Made by a program: the position numbers and the translations under genes. DNA of 64,000 nucleotides, from NCBI RefSeq assembly GCF_020551945.1, contig NZ_JAJBZH010000005.1:248001-312000 (forward strand). The letters are read 5' to 3'. Source of the stretch: Cellulosimicrobium marinum. GTDB lineage: Bacteria > Actinomycetota > Actinomycetes > Actinomycetales > Cellulomonadaceae. This document shows, in pieces, positions 8,585 to 16,955 of the stretch. Within the stretch, counting starts at the first letter, position 1; each line of letters opens with the position of its first letter. The notes beneath the pieces are model-generated. The model was not told where the DNA came from, did no database searches, and was given only the letters and a program-made list of their open reading frames with translations.

Positions 8585-8899
8585 ATGACCTCCACGACCT
8601 GGTCCCGGACGCGACGCCGCGCGGTCGCCTCCGTGGCGGCAGCAGCCTGCGGCGTCCTGGGCGCGGGGGGAGCGTCGGCGTGGGCCGGCGACCCCGCGCC
8701 GTGGGTCGCGGTTACGCCGTGCCCGGCGGGCGGGACCTTCTCCCCGCCGCTCGGCGGACCGGCCGACCTGTGCGTCCCGACGACGTGCGAGGGCACGTCC
8801 GCCGACGACGCGGCGTCCGACGGCACGGCCATCGACGGCACGGCGCCCGAGGACACGCTGCCGTCGAGGAGCACCATCCGGCCGTACACGACCGTGTGA
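8585..8899 (+). CDS. Small predicted secreted protein
   Basis: A 104-residue protein with an Arg-rich N-terminus (RTRRRAVASVA), a hydrophobic alanine-rich core and a likely cleavage site near AWAGD (about residue 35). The mature part is short, has three Cys (CPAGG, CVPTTCEG) and ends in Thr/Ser/Asp-rich sequence. No family is recognised. The gene is divergent from the LuxR gene with about 190 bases between the two starts, so that regulator could control it (inference). Confidence 0.5.
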   Translation: MTSTTWSRTRRRAVASVAAAACGVLGAGGASAWAGDPAPWVAVTPCPAGGTFSPPLGGPADLCVPTTCEGTSADDAASDGTAIDGTAPEDTLPSRSTIRPYTTV

Positions 8900-8930
8900 G
8901 GGCCCAGGCCCGGCCCGGGCGACGTCCCGG

Positions 8931-9359
8931 TCAGTCCTCGATGGCCTCGACACCCTGCCGGTCGAGCTCGGCGAGGTGGCCGCGCATGCGCTGGAGCACC
9001 TCGGGCGGGTGGCCCTCCCAGTCCGCGACCTCGCCGAGCACCCGCAACGGCTCACGGGTGCGGTACGACCGCGTCGGGTTGCCGGGGAAGCGCGTGTCGG
9101 TGAGGTTCGGGTCGTCCTCGAACGCCCCGGTCGGCTCGACGCGGTAGACGCGTCCCGGCTCGTCCCCGACGGCGAGCTCGGCGCCCCAGACGGCGGCGTC
9201 GAGCGTCGCCGTGAGGTAGACGAAGCGCGCGGTCCTGCGCCGACCGAAGTTCGACCCGTAGCCCGGCCCGAGCAGGTCACCGGGACGCAGGACCGCCTTC
9301 GTCCCGTGGAAGAACGGCCCGCGGTCGTCGGGACCGTGGGGGGCGACGTCGTCCGTCAT
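8931..9359 (-). CDS. arr: Rifampin ADP-ribosyltransferase
   Basis: A 142-residue protein matching the Arr family in length and sequence. It has the GPFFHGTKAVLRPGDLL opening and the YGSNFG loop. The central VYLTATLDAAVWGAELA and the DPNLTDTRFPGNPTRSYR region are also present. Arr uses NAD+ to ADP-ribosylate the C23 hydroxyl of rifamycins, which inactivates them. Its start is 112 bases from that of the divergent transporter gene, so the two may share a control region. No mobile-element sequence touches it, and its composition resembles its surroundings, so it looks like a chromosomal arr rather than a recently acquired cassette. Confidence 0.9.
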   Translation of the reverse strand: MTDDVAPHGPDDRGPFFHGTKAVLRPGDLLGPGYGSNFGRRRTARFVYLTATLDAAVWGAELAVGDEPGRVYRVEPTGAFEDDPNLTDTRFPGNPTRSYRTREPLRVLGEVADWEGHPPEVLQRMRGHLAELDRQGVEAIED

Positions 9360-9471
9360 GGTGCTCCTCCTCGACCGTCGGGACGTGCGTCCCCTCATCA
9401 TGCCGTCGTCCCGGGCGAGCGACGCGGAACGCTGGCACGCTGGCACGACACCGGCGAGAGGGAAGCACACG

Positions 9472-10731
9472 ATGGGCCTGTTCACCCGGCGACCGCACCG
9501 CGCCGACGGCGGCGACCCCGAGGGCGCCGAACTCGAGGGCACCGACCACCCCGACGGGACGTCGCGGGACCGTGGGCCCCACGACGCGCGGGGTAGCGCG
9601 GAGACCACGCCGCGCGGGGCGTCCGCCCTGTGGTCGGACGGCGTCGGGCGGGCCGGCACCCGGTCGGTGCAGGTCCTCGCGATCCTCGGGCTGCTCGCCG
9701 TCGCGGTCTTCGCGATCACGCGCCTCACCCTCATCGTCATCCCCGTGCTCATCGCGCTGGTGCTCGCCGCCGCGATCTCCCCGCTCGTCGTGCTCCTGCG
9801 CCGCAAGGGCGTCCCCTCGGGACTCGCGACGATCATCGCGCTGCTCGCGCTCGTCGCGCTCCTCACGGGCGTGGTGTGGCTCGTCGCGGCGGCCGTCGTC
9901 AACCAGTGGCCCACGCTGCGCGACCAGGCGATCGACGGCTTCGAGGAGCTGCGGACCTTCGTTGAGGGGCTGCCGTTCGAGATCACCGAGGAACAGCTTC
10001 AGTCCGTGCAGGACGCCGTCGTCGGCTTCCTCCAGTCCGACGCTGTGGGCTCCGGGGCGCTCGCGGGCGTGTCCCAGACGGTCGACTTCATCGCCGGGTT
10101 CGTCGTGATGATCGTCATCCTGTTCTTCTTCCTCAAGGACGGCCCGCAGATCTGGGAGTTCCTCCTGCGCCCGTTCGAGGGGGAGCGCTACGAACGGGGC
10201 AGGCGCATCGGCACGACGACGGTCGCGACCCTCGGCGGGTACGTGCGCGGCACGGCCATCGTGGCGGTGGTCGACGCCGTCGCCATCGGCATCGGCCTCG
10301 CGATCGTCGGTGTCCCGCTCGTCATCCCGCTGTCCGTGCTCGTGTTCCTCCTCGCGTTCATCCCGCTCGTCGGCGCGACGCTCGCCGGAATCCTCGCCGC
10401 GCTCGTCGCCCTCGTCGCCCTCGGGCCGGTCGAGGCGATCATCGTCGTCGCGATCGTCGTCGCCGTGAACCAGCTCGAGGGTGACCTGCTGCAACCTGTC
10501 GTCATGGGTCGGACGCTGCGCCTGCACCCCCTCGTCATCCTCGTCGCGCTCACCGCCGGGACGGTCCTCGCGGGCATCACCGGCGCAGTGCTCGCCGTCC
10601 CGATCGCCGCGTCGATCTGGCGCGCCATCCAGGTGTGGGACGGTCCCGAGCTGCCGGCCCGCTTCGCCCGCCCCAAACCACGCCGGGCGGACGAACGCGT
10701 CGAGGCCGTGGAGGGCGCCGAGGCTTCCTAG
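9472..10731 (+). CDS. AI-2E/PerM family transporter
   Basis: A 419-residue polytopic membrane protein. A charged N-terminal tail of about 60 residues precedes two hydrophobic helices (VLAILGLLAVAVFAI, VIPVLIALVLAAAISPLVV). A soluble insert (WPTLRDQAIDGFEELRTFVE) and five or six more helices follow, the last with HPLVILVALTAGTVLAGITG. This is the AI-2E/PerM layout. Family members export small molecules; specific substrates are rarely known. The start MGLFTRR at 9472 follows gagaggga. A strong hairpin follows the stop. Confidence 0.88.
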   Translation: MGLFTRRPHRADGGDPEGAELEGTDHPDGTSRDRGPHDARGSAETTPRGASALWSDGVGRAGTRSVQVLAILGLLAVAVFAITRLTLIVIPVLIALVLAAAISPLVVLLRRKGVPSGLATIIALLALVALLTGVVWLVAAAVVNQWPTLRDQAIDGFEELRTFVEGLPFEITEEQLQSVQDAVVGFLQSDAVGSGALAGVSQTVDFIAGFVVMIVILFFFLKDGPQIWEFLLRPFEGERYERGRRIGTTTVATLGGYVRGTAIVAVVDAVAIGIGLAIVGVPLVIPLSVLVFLLAFIPLVGATLAGILAALVALVALGPVEAIIVVAIVVAVNQLEGDLLQPVVMGRTLRLHPLVILVALTAGTVLAGITGAVLAVPIAASIWRAIQVWDGPELPARFARPKPRRADERVEAVEGAEAS

Positions 10732-10749
10732 GGGTCGGCGTCGCCTCGC

Positions 10750-10786
10750 GACGACCGGGCCGTCGTCCCGCAACGACCCGGTCGTC
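10750..10786 (+). terminator. Terminator hairpin after transporter gene
   Basis: Arms GACGACCGGG (10750-10759) and CCCGGTCGTC (10777-10786) are perfect complements with a 17-base loop. It lies 19 bases past the transporter stop and 49 bases before the next start. Confidence 0.55.
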
Positions 10787-10834
10787 GCCCCGCGGCCGAC
10801 GCGCGGGAGAGAGCCGCTCCCTAGCGTCGCCCTC

Positions 10835-11383
10835 ATGAGAGACGACAGCAGGTTCGGAAAGGGCGAGCGCGCAGGATGGTTCGCCGCGCTCGGGTACGCG
10901 TGGGTCGTCATGATCGTCCTCGGCGCGATCGTGCTCGAGACGCTCATGGTGTACCCGAACGTGTTCCACGACCCGCCCGCGTCGCTCGAGCTGGCGATGG
11001 ACTTCCTCGCCGTCCGGGGACCGTCCGACGTCTTCCCGCCGCTCGGGTTCACGTCCTGGGTCCTCGGCGCCGCCGCGGTGGTGCTGTGCTGGCGTCGCCG
11101 CGACGCGCGGTGGTGGCTCGTGCTCAGCGTCGCGGCGATCGTGGCGGAGGGCGTCGCGTCTGTCGTGTACTTCTGGCCGCGCAACGAGGTGATGTTCGTC
11201 GAGGGCCTGGCCCAGCACTCGCCCGAGCACCTCGCGGACGTCGCGCGCGAGTTCGAGACGTGGCACTGGCTGTCACGGATGGTCTTCAACACGGTGGCGG
11301 CCGTGGCGGCGTTCGTCGGCTTCCTCCGGGTGGACCGGGCACGGTTCCTCGCCCGTGCCGTGGCGCGGGGCGGCGGGTCGTGA
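10835..11383 (+). CDS. Hypothetical four-helix membrane protein
   Basis: A 182-residue protein with four hydrophobic segments, near residues 16-36, 70-88, 96-113 and 150-168. The motif LETLMVYPNVFHDPP lies after the first helix. The layout and the extracytoplasmic loop resemble DUF1772-like small membrane proteins, but the match is not certain. Its stop overlaps the next start as GTGA, so it is probably co-translated with the acetyltransferase. Confidence 0.6.
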   Translation: MRDDSRFGKGERAGWFAALGYAWVVMIVLGAIVLETLMVYPNVFHDPPASLELAMDFLAVRGPSDVFPPLGFTSWVLGAAAVVLCWRRRDARWWLVLSVAAIVAEGVASVVYFWPRNEVMFVEGLAQHSPEHLADVAREFETWHWLSRMVFNTVAAVAAFVGFLRVDRARFLARAVARGGGS

Positions 11384-11985
11384 CCCCGCACGTGCGTCGG
11401 CTGGGGCGGGCCGACCTCAGCGCGGCCGCGTCCCTCGCGGGGCTCGGGATGGCCGACAACCCGCTGCACCGCGTCGTGTACCCCGGCGGGGAGGACGGCG
11501 CGGCGCGCGCCCACGCGCGGGTCGTCCGCACCCTCCTGGCGGTGTCACCCGCGCTCCACGTCGACGGCGCCGAGCTCGGTCGGACGCTCGTCGGGTTCGC
11601 GGCCGCGGCACCGGTCGGCCGCTGCCGGCCCACGGGCGCCGCACGCGTGCGCCTGCTCGGTACGGCGTCGACCCTCGGGCCCCGCACGACGGCACGCCTC
11701 CTCGCCTGGACGAAGGCGTGGGCCGCCCACGACCTCGCGGAGGAGCACGTCCACCTCGGGCCGGTCTCGGTCGCCCGTGGTCTGCGCGGGCGCGGGATCG
11801 GCGGGCTGCTCCTCGCGCGGCACACCCGCCGGCTCGACGCCCTCGGTGCGGTGGGCTACCTCGAGACGGACCGTCCCGAGGCGGTCGGCTTCTACCGGCG
11901 GCACGGGTACGACGTCGTCCGGACCGCCGAGGTCCTCGGCGTGCCCTGCTGGTTCATGCGGCGCGGGCCGGTCCCGGCGGGCTGA
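11380..11985 (+). CDS. GNAT family N-acetyltransferase
   Basis: A 201-residue protein with the acetyl-CoA-binding motif A (VARGLRGRGIGGLLLARHTR) and the C-terminal YLETDRPEAVGFYRRHGYDV pattern. Together these define the GNAT fold; the acceptor cannot be deduced. Start GTG 11380 was chosen for the four-base overlap with the upstream membrane protein. It is convergent with the flavoprotein gene, with only three bases between the stops. Confidence 0.85.
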   Translation: MTPHVRRLGRADLSAAASLAGLGMADNPLHRVVYPGGEDGAARAHARVVRTLLAVSPALHVDGAELGRTLVGFAAAAPVGRCRPTGAARVRLLGTASTLGPRTTARLLAWTKAWAAHDLAEEHVHLGPVSVARGLRGRGIGGLLLARHTRRLDALGAVGYLETDRPEAVGFYRRHGYDVVRTAEVLGVPCWFMRRGPVPAG

Positions 11986-11988
11986 GGG

Positions 11989-13182
11989 TCAGGACACCTT
12001 GCCCTGGAGGAGACGGCGCCAGTAGATCCGCGGCTGGAGGTACCGGTCGAACAGCAGGAGGCTGCGGCGTGGCCTGGCGAGGTCGACCAGGCGCGTCGTC
12101 GGCGCGGGCTGACCGTCACGGTCGTGCTCGGCGAGCAGCAGCGCGCGGCGCGACGTCGTCACGGGCGCGACCGTGTAGCCGTCGTAGCGCCGCAGGGGCG
12201 CGCCGGTCCGACGTGCCTGGATGTTGCGCGCCACCACCGGGACCTGGCGGCGCAGCGCCCCACCGGACGGCATGGTCCGGACGGTCGCGGCGTCGCCGAG
12301 CCCCCACACGCGCTGGTGCCTCACGTGCTGCAGCGTCCGCGGGTCGACGGCGACGAAGCCGTCGCCGTCCTCGGTCGAGAGCCCGCTCGCCGCGACCCAC
12401 GACGGCGCGCGGTGCGGCGGGGCGAGGAACAGCGCGTCGTAGTGCGTCGTGTCGGGGCCGTGCGGGGTGCGCAGCCGGGCCGTGCGGTCCGTGGCGTCGA
12501 CGGACTCCACGGTCGTGCCCGTGCGGACGCGCACGCCGGAGGCGCTCGCCGCGTCGAGCAGCTCGGGCTCGGCGCGCGGGTCGTCGACGAGCCGCGGCGC
12601 TGCGACGACGAGCTCGACGTCGATCGCGTCGAGCACGCCGGTGCGGCGCCAGTGGTCGAGCGCGACGAACATCGGCTTGAGCCCGACGGGGTAGCAGGGG
12701 ACGTGCCGGTCCGCGAGGACGAACACGGCCCGCCCGGACGTCAGGGACGACAGCATCGCCCAGGTGTCCGCGGCGTGCTCCGGGAGGTAGCTCGTCGACG
12801 CGTACGGTCCGGCGACGGCTTCCTCGGCGCCGGGAACGGCGTCCCAGTCGACCTCCGACCCCGGGCAGACCGCCAGGTCGCCGTAGCCGAGCTCGGTACC
12901 GTCGGCGAGGCGGACGACCGAGCGCTCGGCGTCCACCGCGACCACGGCGCTCGCGTACCGGCGCACCCCCTGAGGGAGCACATCCTCCTGCGGGCGCGTC
13001 AGGTCGTCGAGCGTCGCCATGCCCGACGCGACGTACGACAGGAGCGGGCGGTACAGGTGCACGTCCCGTGGCTCGATGACGGCGACGTCGCGGCACCCGT
13101 CGCGCCGCACCCGTCCCGCGAGAGACAGACCGGCGTTGCCGCCGCCGATGACGAGCACGTCGTGGGTGGGGGGAGAAGCCAT
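11989..13182 (-). CDS. FAD-dependent pyridine nucleotide-disulfide-type oxidoreductase
   Basis: A 397-residue flavoprotein. An N-terminal FAD loop is present (VLVIGGGNAGLSLA, residues 9-22), followed by RPLLSYVASG, which is typical of sulfide:quinone or type II NADH dehydrogenase relatives. A second region, VWGLGDAATVRTMPSGGALRRQ, binds the FAD tail. The ending GYTVAPVTTSRRALLLAEHD and the C-terminal amphipathic tail (YLQPRIYWRRLLQGK) match the sulfide:quinone-reductase-like branch. The pair of catalytic cysteines expected in true sulfide:quinone reductases is not evident, so the substrate is open. A quinone-linked membrane-associated role is inference. Confidence 0.75.
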   Translation of the reverse strand: MASPPTHDVLVIGGGNAGLSLAGRVRRDGCRDVAVIEPRDVHLYRPLLSYVASGMATLDDLTRPQEDVLPQGVRRYASAVVAVDAERSVVRLADGTELGYGDLAVCPGSEVDWDAVPGAEEAVAGPYASTSYLPEHAADTWAMLSSLTSGRAVFVLADRHVPCYPVGLKPMFVALDHWRRTGVLDAIDVELVVAAPRLVDDPRAEPELLDAASASGVRVRTGTTVESVDATDRTARLRTPHGPDTTHYDALFLAPPHRAPSWVAASGLSTEDGDGFVAVDPRTLQHVRHQRVWGLGDAATVRTMPSGGALRRQVPVVARNIQARRTGAPLRRYDGYTVAPVTTSRRALLLAEHDRDGQPAPTTRLVDLARPRRSLLLFDRYLQPRIYWRRLLQGKVS

Positions 13183-13317
13183 GATCGGTCCGTCCGCTCG
13201 GTGGGGCGAGGCCGTCCCACCGTAGGGAGCACGACGAGCGCTCGCCGCTCGGGACGGCCTGCGCGCGACGGGTCCGTCCGCGGTGCGCTGCCACGACAGC
13301 CGCCTAGGATCGCCGTC

Positions 13318-14184
13318 ATGACGCACGACGCGGCGCCCGGTGCGTCCGAGCGCGCGGTGGTCGACGAGGTCGGGGCCCGCCACGGGCTGTGGGCGCCCGG
13401 CACCCCGGCCCGCGTCGAGGCGCGCGGACCCGAGAACACGACGATCGCCGTCGGGCACCACGTGCTGCGGCGCACGGCCGACCTCGACGCGGCGGCCCGG
13501 GAGGTCGCGCTGCTGCGTGCTCTCGCGCCCGCGACCGACGTGCCCGTCCCCGTGCCGCTCGTGCACGACGCGGGGCGCGGCCTGGTCGTCTACCGGCGCC
13601 TGCCCGGCACGCCGCTGCTGCGGCGCCCCGGGCGCGCGCACCCGTCGGTCGTCGCCGGGCTCGTCGACGTCCTGGCGGCGCTGCGCGCCGTGCGCCCCGA
13701 CCCACCGCCCGTCGTCGACGACGAGCCGGTCGACGCCTGGCACGCAGAAGCCCTCCGGGTGTTTGAGGCGGTCCGGCGCCACCTGTCGCCCGGACGGGCG
13801 GACGTCGTGGCGGCCCGTCTCGCCGCTCTTCCTCCGGAGGGCCCGACCCGGCTCCGGCCGCAGCACGGCGACCTCGGCGCCGAGCACCTGCTCGTCGACG
13901 CGGACGGTGCCCTCACGGGCGTCATCGACTGGACCGACGCCGCCGTGACCGACCCCGCGCGCGACCTCGGCCGGATCTACCGCGACCTCGGACCCGAGGC
14001 CGCCCGCCAGGTCGCGGACCGTCTCGACGGGAAGCTCGGCACGGCGGACGAGGAACGCGTCCGGTTCCACGCGCGGTGCGCGTGGCTCGAGGACGTCGAG
14101 CACGGGCTGCACGACCCGCACGCGCGCCGCGCCTACCTCACCAACGCCGACCGGACCTTCGCGCACGTGTTCGCGGCGCCGTGA
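13318..14184 (+). CDS. Aminoglycoside-phosphotransferase-fold kinase
   Basis: A 288-residue protein with an APH/choline-kinase fold. It has a catalytic loop (QHGDLGAEHLLVD) and a metal-binding IDWTDAAVTDPARDLG. The usual HGDxxxxN asparagine is a histidine here, with GAEH in place of the common xxxN. The fold phosphorylates small-molecule hydroxyls such as aminoglycosides, macrolides, homoserine or choline, and the substrate is unknown here. It is divergent from the flavoprotein, with 135 bases between the starts. Activity against antibiotics cannot be claimed from sequence alone. Confidence 0.78.
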   Translation: MTHDAAPGASERAVVDEVGARHGLWAPGTPARVEARGPENTTIAVGHHVLRRTADLDAAAREVALLRALAPATDVPVPVPLVHDAGRGLVVYRRLPGTPLLRRPGRAHPSVVAGLVDVLAALRAVRPDPPPVVDDEPVDAWHAEALRVFEAVRRHLSPGRADVVAARLAALPPEGPTRLRPQHGDLGAEHLLVDADGALTGVIDWTDAAVTDPARDLGRIYRDLGPEAARQVADRLDGKLGTADEERVRFHARCAWLEDVEHGLHDPHARRAYLTNADRTFAHVFAAP

Positions 14185-14221
14185 CCGTCGGCGGCACCGG
14201 CTGTCGCGGACGGTGCCCGTG

Positions 14222-14986
14222 TCAGGACGCCGCGGTCCCCCGGACGGTCCAGCGTGCGCGCCAGCGCTCCCAGGGCGGCGAGACCGCCCAGTTGAGGCGC
14301 AGCGTGCGCCAGGCGCGGTCGAGCCGACGGCGACGCTGGTGCCGGCCCCGCAGCGAGCGGGCGGAGACGCCGACGCGCCAGGTCCGGTCGAGTCGCGTGC
14401 GCCGTGCCGGCCCGAGCCGGAACGCGAGGTCGAGGTCGTCGTGCACGTCGGCGCCGGTGCGGACGGCCGCGGTCCGCACGGCCTCCCAGGCGGTCGCCCG
14501 CAGGGCCATGCACGACCCCCACAGCGCGACGTGCCCGAGCGCGAGGTGGCACAGGACGTAGTACGTGCCCAGGTAGGCGAGCGACGCCGCCGTGCGGGTG
14601 CCGCGCGGGAGGTCGTGGAAGCGGCCGGTCCCGGTGAGGGCGTCGAGCGACGGGTCGGCGCCCATGCGCTCCATGAGGGTCTGCACCCACCGCTCGTCGG
14701 GGCGCGAGTCCGCGTCGAGACGGCCGATGATCTCGCCCTTCGCGGCGTCGTAGCCCGCCGCGGCGGCGGCCGGGATGCCGACCTCCGGCTCGTGCACGAC
14801 GACGGCGCCCCACCGGTGCGCGACGGTCGCCGAGCCGTCGGTCGACGCGTTGTCGACGACGACGACCTCGTAGGGCGGGACGGTCTGGCGTGCGAGGAGG
14901 GCGAGCAGGTGGTCGAGGTGCTGCGCGTCGTCGCGGACGGGGACCACGACCGAGACGCGCAGGCTCCCCGCGACGCGGGCCGTCAC
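14222..14986 (-). CDS. Family 2 glycosyltransferase
   Basis: A 254-residue GT2 enzyme: RVSVVVPVRDDAQHLDHLLA at the start, VVVDNASTDGS, then GEIIGRLDADSRPD carrying the metal-binding DAD. This is a GT-A fold that transfers sugar from an NDP-sugar. No transmembrane helix is clear, apart from a moderately hydrophobic stretch YLGTYYVLCHLALGHVAL. The start is GTG 14986, overlapping the stop of the upstream membrane protein as GTGA. The two may act together at the membrane. Confidence 0.87.
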   Translation of the reverse strand: MTARVAGSLRVSVVVPVRDDAQHLDHLLALLARQTVPPYEVVVVDNASTDGSATVAHRWGAVVVHEPEVGIPAAAAAGYDAAKGEIIGRLDADSRPDERWVQTLMERMGADPSLDALTGTGRFHDLPRGTRTAASLAYLGTYYVLCHLALGHVALWGSCMALRATAWEAVRTAAVRTGADVHDDLDLAFRLGPARRTRLDRTWRVGVSARSLRGRHQRRRRLDRAWRTLRLNWAVSPPWERWRARWTVRGTAAS

Positions 14987-15564
14987 GAGCGGCCCGCCGT
15001 CCCGGCCCGGCGACGGGCGAGGAGCGCGCCGGCCAGCAGGGCCCCGGCGACCCCGGCGGCGAGGTCCAGCACCGTGTCGGTGTACCCCACGCCGATGCCG
15101 TCGTCGAGGAAGGTGTGCCCCGCCCACTCGCCCACCTCCCACAGCACGGCGACGAGCGCGCCGAGCGCGGTGGTCGTGACGGCGAGCCCCGCACGGGCGC
15201 GTGCGGACGGTTCTGCCGGCGCCGGGGGCAGCAGCCGCCAGCGCACGAGCGCGAGGTGCGCGACCGCGGCGATCAGGCCGGTGCAGACGACGTGCGCGAC
15301 GAGGTCGAGCCCGGGCACGGCGTCGTACCAGCCGAGCTGCGCCGCCCAGCCCGCCGCGAGCAGCGACGTGCCGTACGCGACGTCGAGCGCGGGCGGCAGG
15401 TCGAGGCCGCGCGTGAGCGTCACGCCGCCGAGGACGAGGAGGAACAGCGCCCCGGCGACGCCGCCGAGGACGAGCGCGGCGACGACGAGGCTCAGCAGCG
15501 CCGCCGCACGCACGGCGTCGGCAGGGACGAGGGCGACGTGGCGCTCGGCGGTGGTGCGGCTCAT
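14983..15564 (-). CDS. Polytopic membrane protein (DUF2238-like)
   Basis: A 193-residue protein with about six hydrophobic segments. It carries a conserved-looking patch near residues 135-165: LWEVGEWAGHTFLDDGIGVG followed by YTDTVLDL. The EVGEW...TDTVLDL pattern resembles DUF2238/YjdF-type membrane proteins of unknown function. It is translationally coupled to the downstream glycosyltransferase by a four-base overlap. Confidence 0.65.
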   Translation of the reverse strand: MSRTTAERHVALVPADAVRAAALLSLVVAALVLGGVAGALFLLVLGGVTLTRGLDLPPALDVAYGTSLLAAGWAAQLGWYDAVPGLDLVAHVVCTGLIAAVAHLALVRWRLLPPAPAEPSARARAGLAVTTTALGALVAVLWEVGEWAGHTFLDDGIGVGYTDTVLDLAAGVAGALLAGALLARRRAGTAGRS

Positions 15565-15646
15565 GCGGTCCTCTGCGACGGTGACGGCGGGCCGTCAGCG
15601 TCACATCCGGCGCGTCGGCTCGCACCACGGGCCGTCACCGGCGACG

Positions 15647-15985
15647 TCAGATCGTGCGGACGGGGACCTCTCCGGCGACCTGCGCCGTCCGGCCGAGGAC
15701 GTCCACCGGGACGGACTGCACGGTGAGCAGGTCGCCGGGGGCGACGTCGCCGTCGCCGCTGACGTCGACGTGCACGCGCACGGTCGCGCCGACGGGCGCG
15801 TCGTCGACGTCGACGGCGAAGGGCACGCGGCCCCCGGGCGCCACGTCGACGCCCGGCAGGACGGCCTCGGCGAGCCGGACGGAGGCGGCGTCCTGGAGGG
15901 TGGTGTCCTCGACGGAGACGCGGACGGTCGCGACGGCGCCGGGTGCGTCGTCGGGGAGGGCGACGGTGCCGTACAGGGTGGTCAT
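15647..15985 (-). CDS. Small beta-rich protein (YbaY-like)
   Basis: A 112-residue protein beginning MTTLYGTVALPDDAPGA, with alternating short strands (ATVRVSVEDTTLQDA, GRVPFAVDVDD, ATVRVHVDVSGDG) and ending VPVRTI. The pattern 'strand, valine-rich, DTTLQDA' recalls the YbaY/YscW-type domain. However, there is no lipobox or signal peptide, so a cytoplasmic location is expected. Its start overlaps the stop of the ATP-grasp gene as ATGA, so it is very probably co-translated with it and is a candidate substrate or partner of that ligase (inference). Confidence 0.65.
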   Translation of the reverse strand: MTTLYGTVALPDDAPGAVATVRVSVEDTTLQDAASVRLAEAVLPGVDVAPGGRVPFAVDVDDAPVGATVRVHVDVSGDGDVAPGDLLTVQSVPVDVLGRTAQVAGEVPVRTI

Positions 15986-16944
15986 GCGACCACTGTGACA
16001 CGGTCCCGGACGGCGAGCGCCTCGACGACGGCGTCGGTCAGGAGCAGTCCCGTGAGCTCCTCGCAGAACAGCCACAGGCCGGCCGGGTTGACCTCGAAGA
16101 ACACGTGCTCGCCCGCGGGCGTGCGGCGCAGGTCGACGGCGCCGTAGACGAGGCCGAGCCGGTCCATGAGCGCCCGCAGCCGTGCGAGCACGTCGGCGGG
16201 GAGCTCGACGGCGCGCACGGCCGCCTCGTCGAGCACCATGCGCATGTCGCTGGGCAGGCTCGTCGCGGTGGCGTCGATCTCGGTCGTGTAGGCGGTGCCG
16301 TCGACCATGGTGACGCGCAGGTCGACGCCGGGCACGTACTCCTGGAGGATCGTCGGGGCGTAGCGCACCTGGTCGAGGCGGGCGACGTCGTCGGCGTCGA
16401 GCAGGTGGGTCTCGCGCCACGCGTCGAGGCGCGCGATGAACGCCTTCGTCACGACGTGCCCCGGCCCGCCGAGCGCGGCGACGACCTCGCGGGCCCGCTC
16501 GGGGTCGCGCGTGACGGCGGTGCGGGGGAGAGCGAGGCCGAGGTCGGCGGCGACGGCCCATTGCCAGGGCTTGTGGTGGGCGTCGGCGTCGGCGCGAGGG
16601 TCGTTGACCCAGCGCAGCGGCAGGGACGCGACGACGCCCTCGAACACCTCGGCGAGCTCGCTGCTCACGAACCCGGCGGCCGACGGGTCGGCGACGGCCG
16701 GGTCGGGCGGGAGCCCGCGCAGGCGGCGCCACCAGCCCGTGGTGGCGTGCGCGAGGTCGTGCTCGACGCCGTCGACGACGAGCCGCATCCCGGCCGGCTC
16801 GCCGGTGCCGTACCCCAGCTCGAGGGAGCTCGTGGTGCCAAGGGTCGAGGTGTCGAGGACGACGACCTCGTGGCCGAGCGCCCGCAGGCGCTCGACCACG
16901 ACGGCCGTGTGGTCGTCGTCCGGCCAGCTGACGACGAGGATCAT
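15982..16944 (-). CDS. ATP-grasp ligase, MvdD-like
   Basis: A 320-residue ATP-grasp enzyme. The N-terminal pre-ATP-grasp domain opens MILVVSWPDDDHTAVVVERL and carries the WWRRL element typical of the MvdD/graspetide ligase branch. HHKPWQWAVAADLGLALPRT and VVTKAF form the ATP-binding region, and HVFFEVNPAGLWLF holds the metal-binding E-x-N. Relatives form ester or amide bonds on ribosomal peptides using ATP. The substrate here is unknown. It lies between an astacin-type protease gene (11 bases upstream) and the YbaY-like gene (four-base overlap), so all three look like one transcript. Confidence 0.82.
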   Translation of the reverse strand: MILVVSWPDDDHTAVVVERLRALGHEVVVLDTSTLGTTSSLELGYGTGEPAGMRLVVDGVEHDLAHATTGWWRRLRGLPPDPAVADPSAAGFVSSELAEVFEGVVASLPLRWVNDPRADADAHHKPWQWAVAADLGLALPRTAVTRDPERAREVVAALGGPGHVVTKAFIARLDAWRETHLLDADDVARLDQVRYAPTILQEYVPGVDLRVTMVDGTAYTTEIDATATSLPSDMRMVLDEAAVRAVELPADVLARLRALMDRLGLVYGAVDLRRTPAGEHVFFEVNPAGLWLFCEELTGLLLTDAVVEALAVRDRVTVVA

Positions 16945-16955
16945 CGGCCCGCCCC

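Noticed and set aside
11989-13182. Calling the flavoprotein a sulfide:quinone reductase
   Set aside because: The overall pattern fits that branch but the catalytic cysteine pair is not visible, so only the broad family is claimed.
13318-14184. Claiming aminoglycoside resistance
   Set aside because: The fold is shared by many small-molecule kinases and the catalytic loop is atypical, so resistance cannot be inferred.
15647-15985. Calling the 112-residue protein a lipoprotein or a classical graspetide precursor
   Set aside because: It has no signal peptide or lipobox, and no leader plus Thr/Glu/Asp core repeat as in known precursors. A partner or substrate role is left as inference only.
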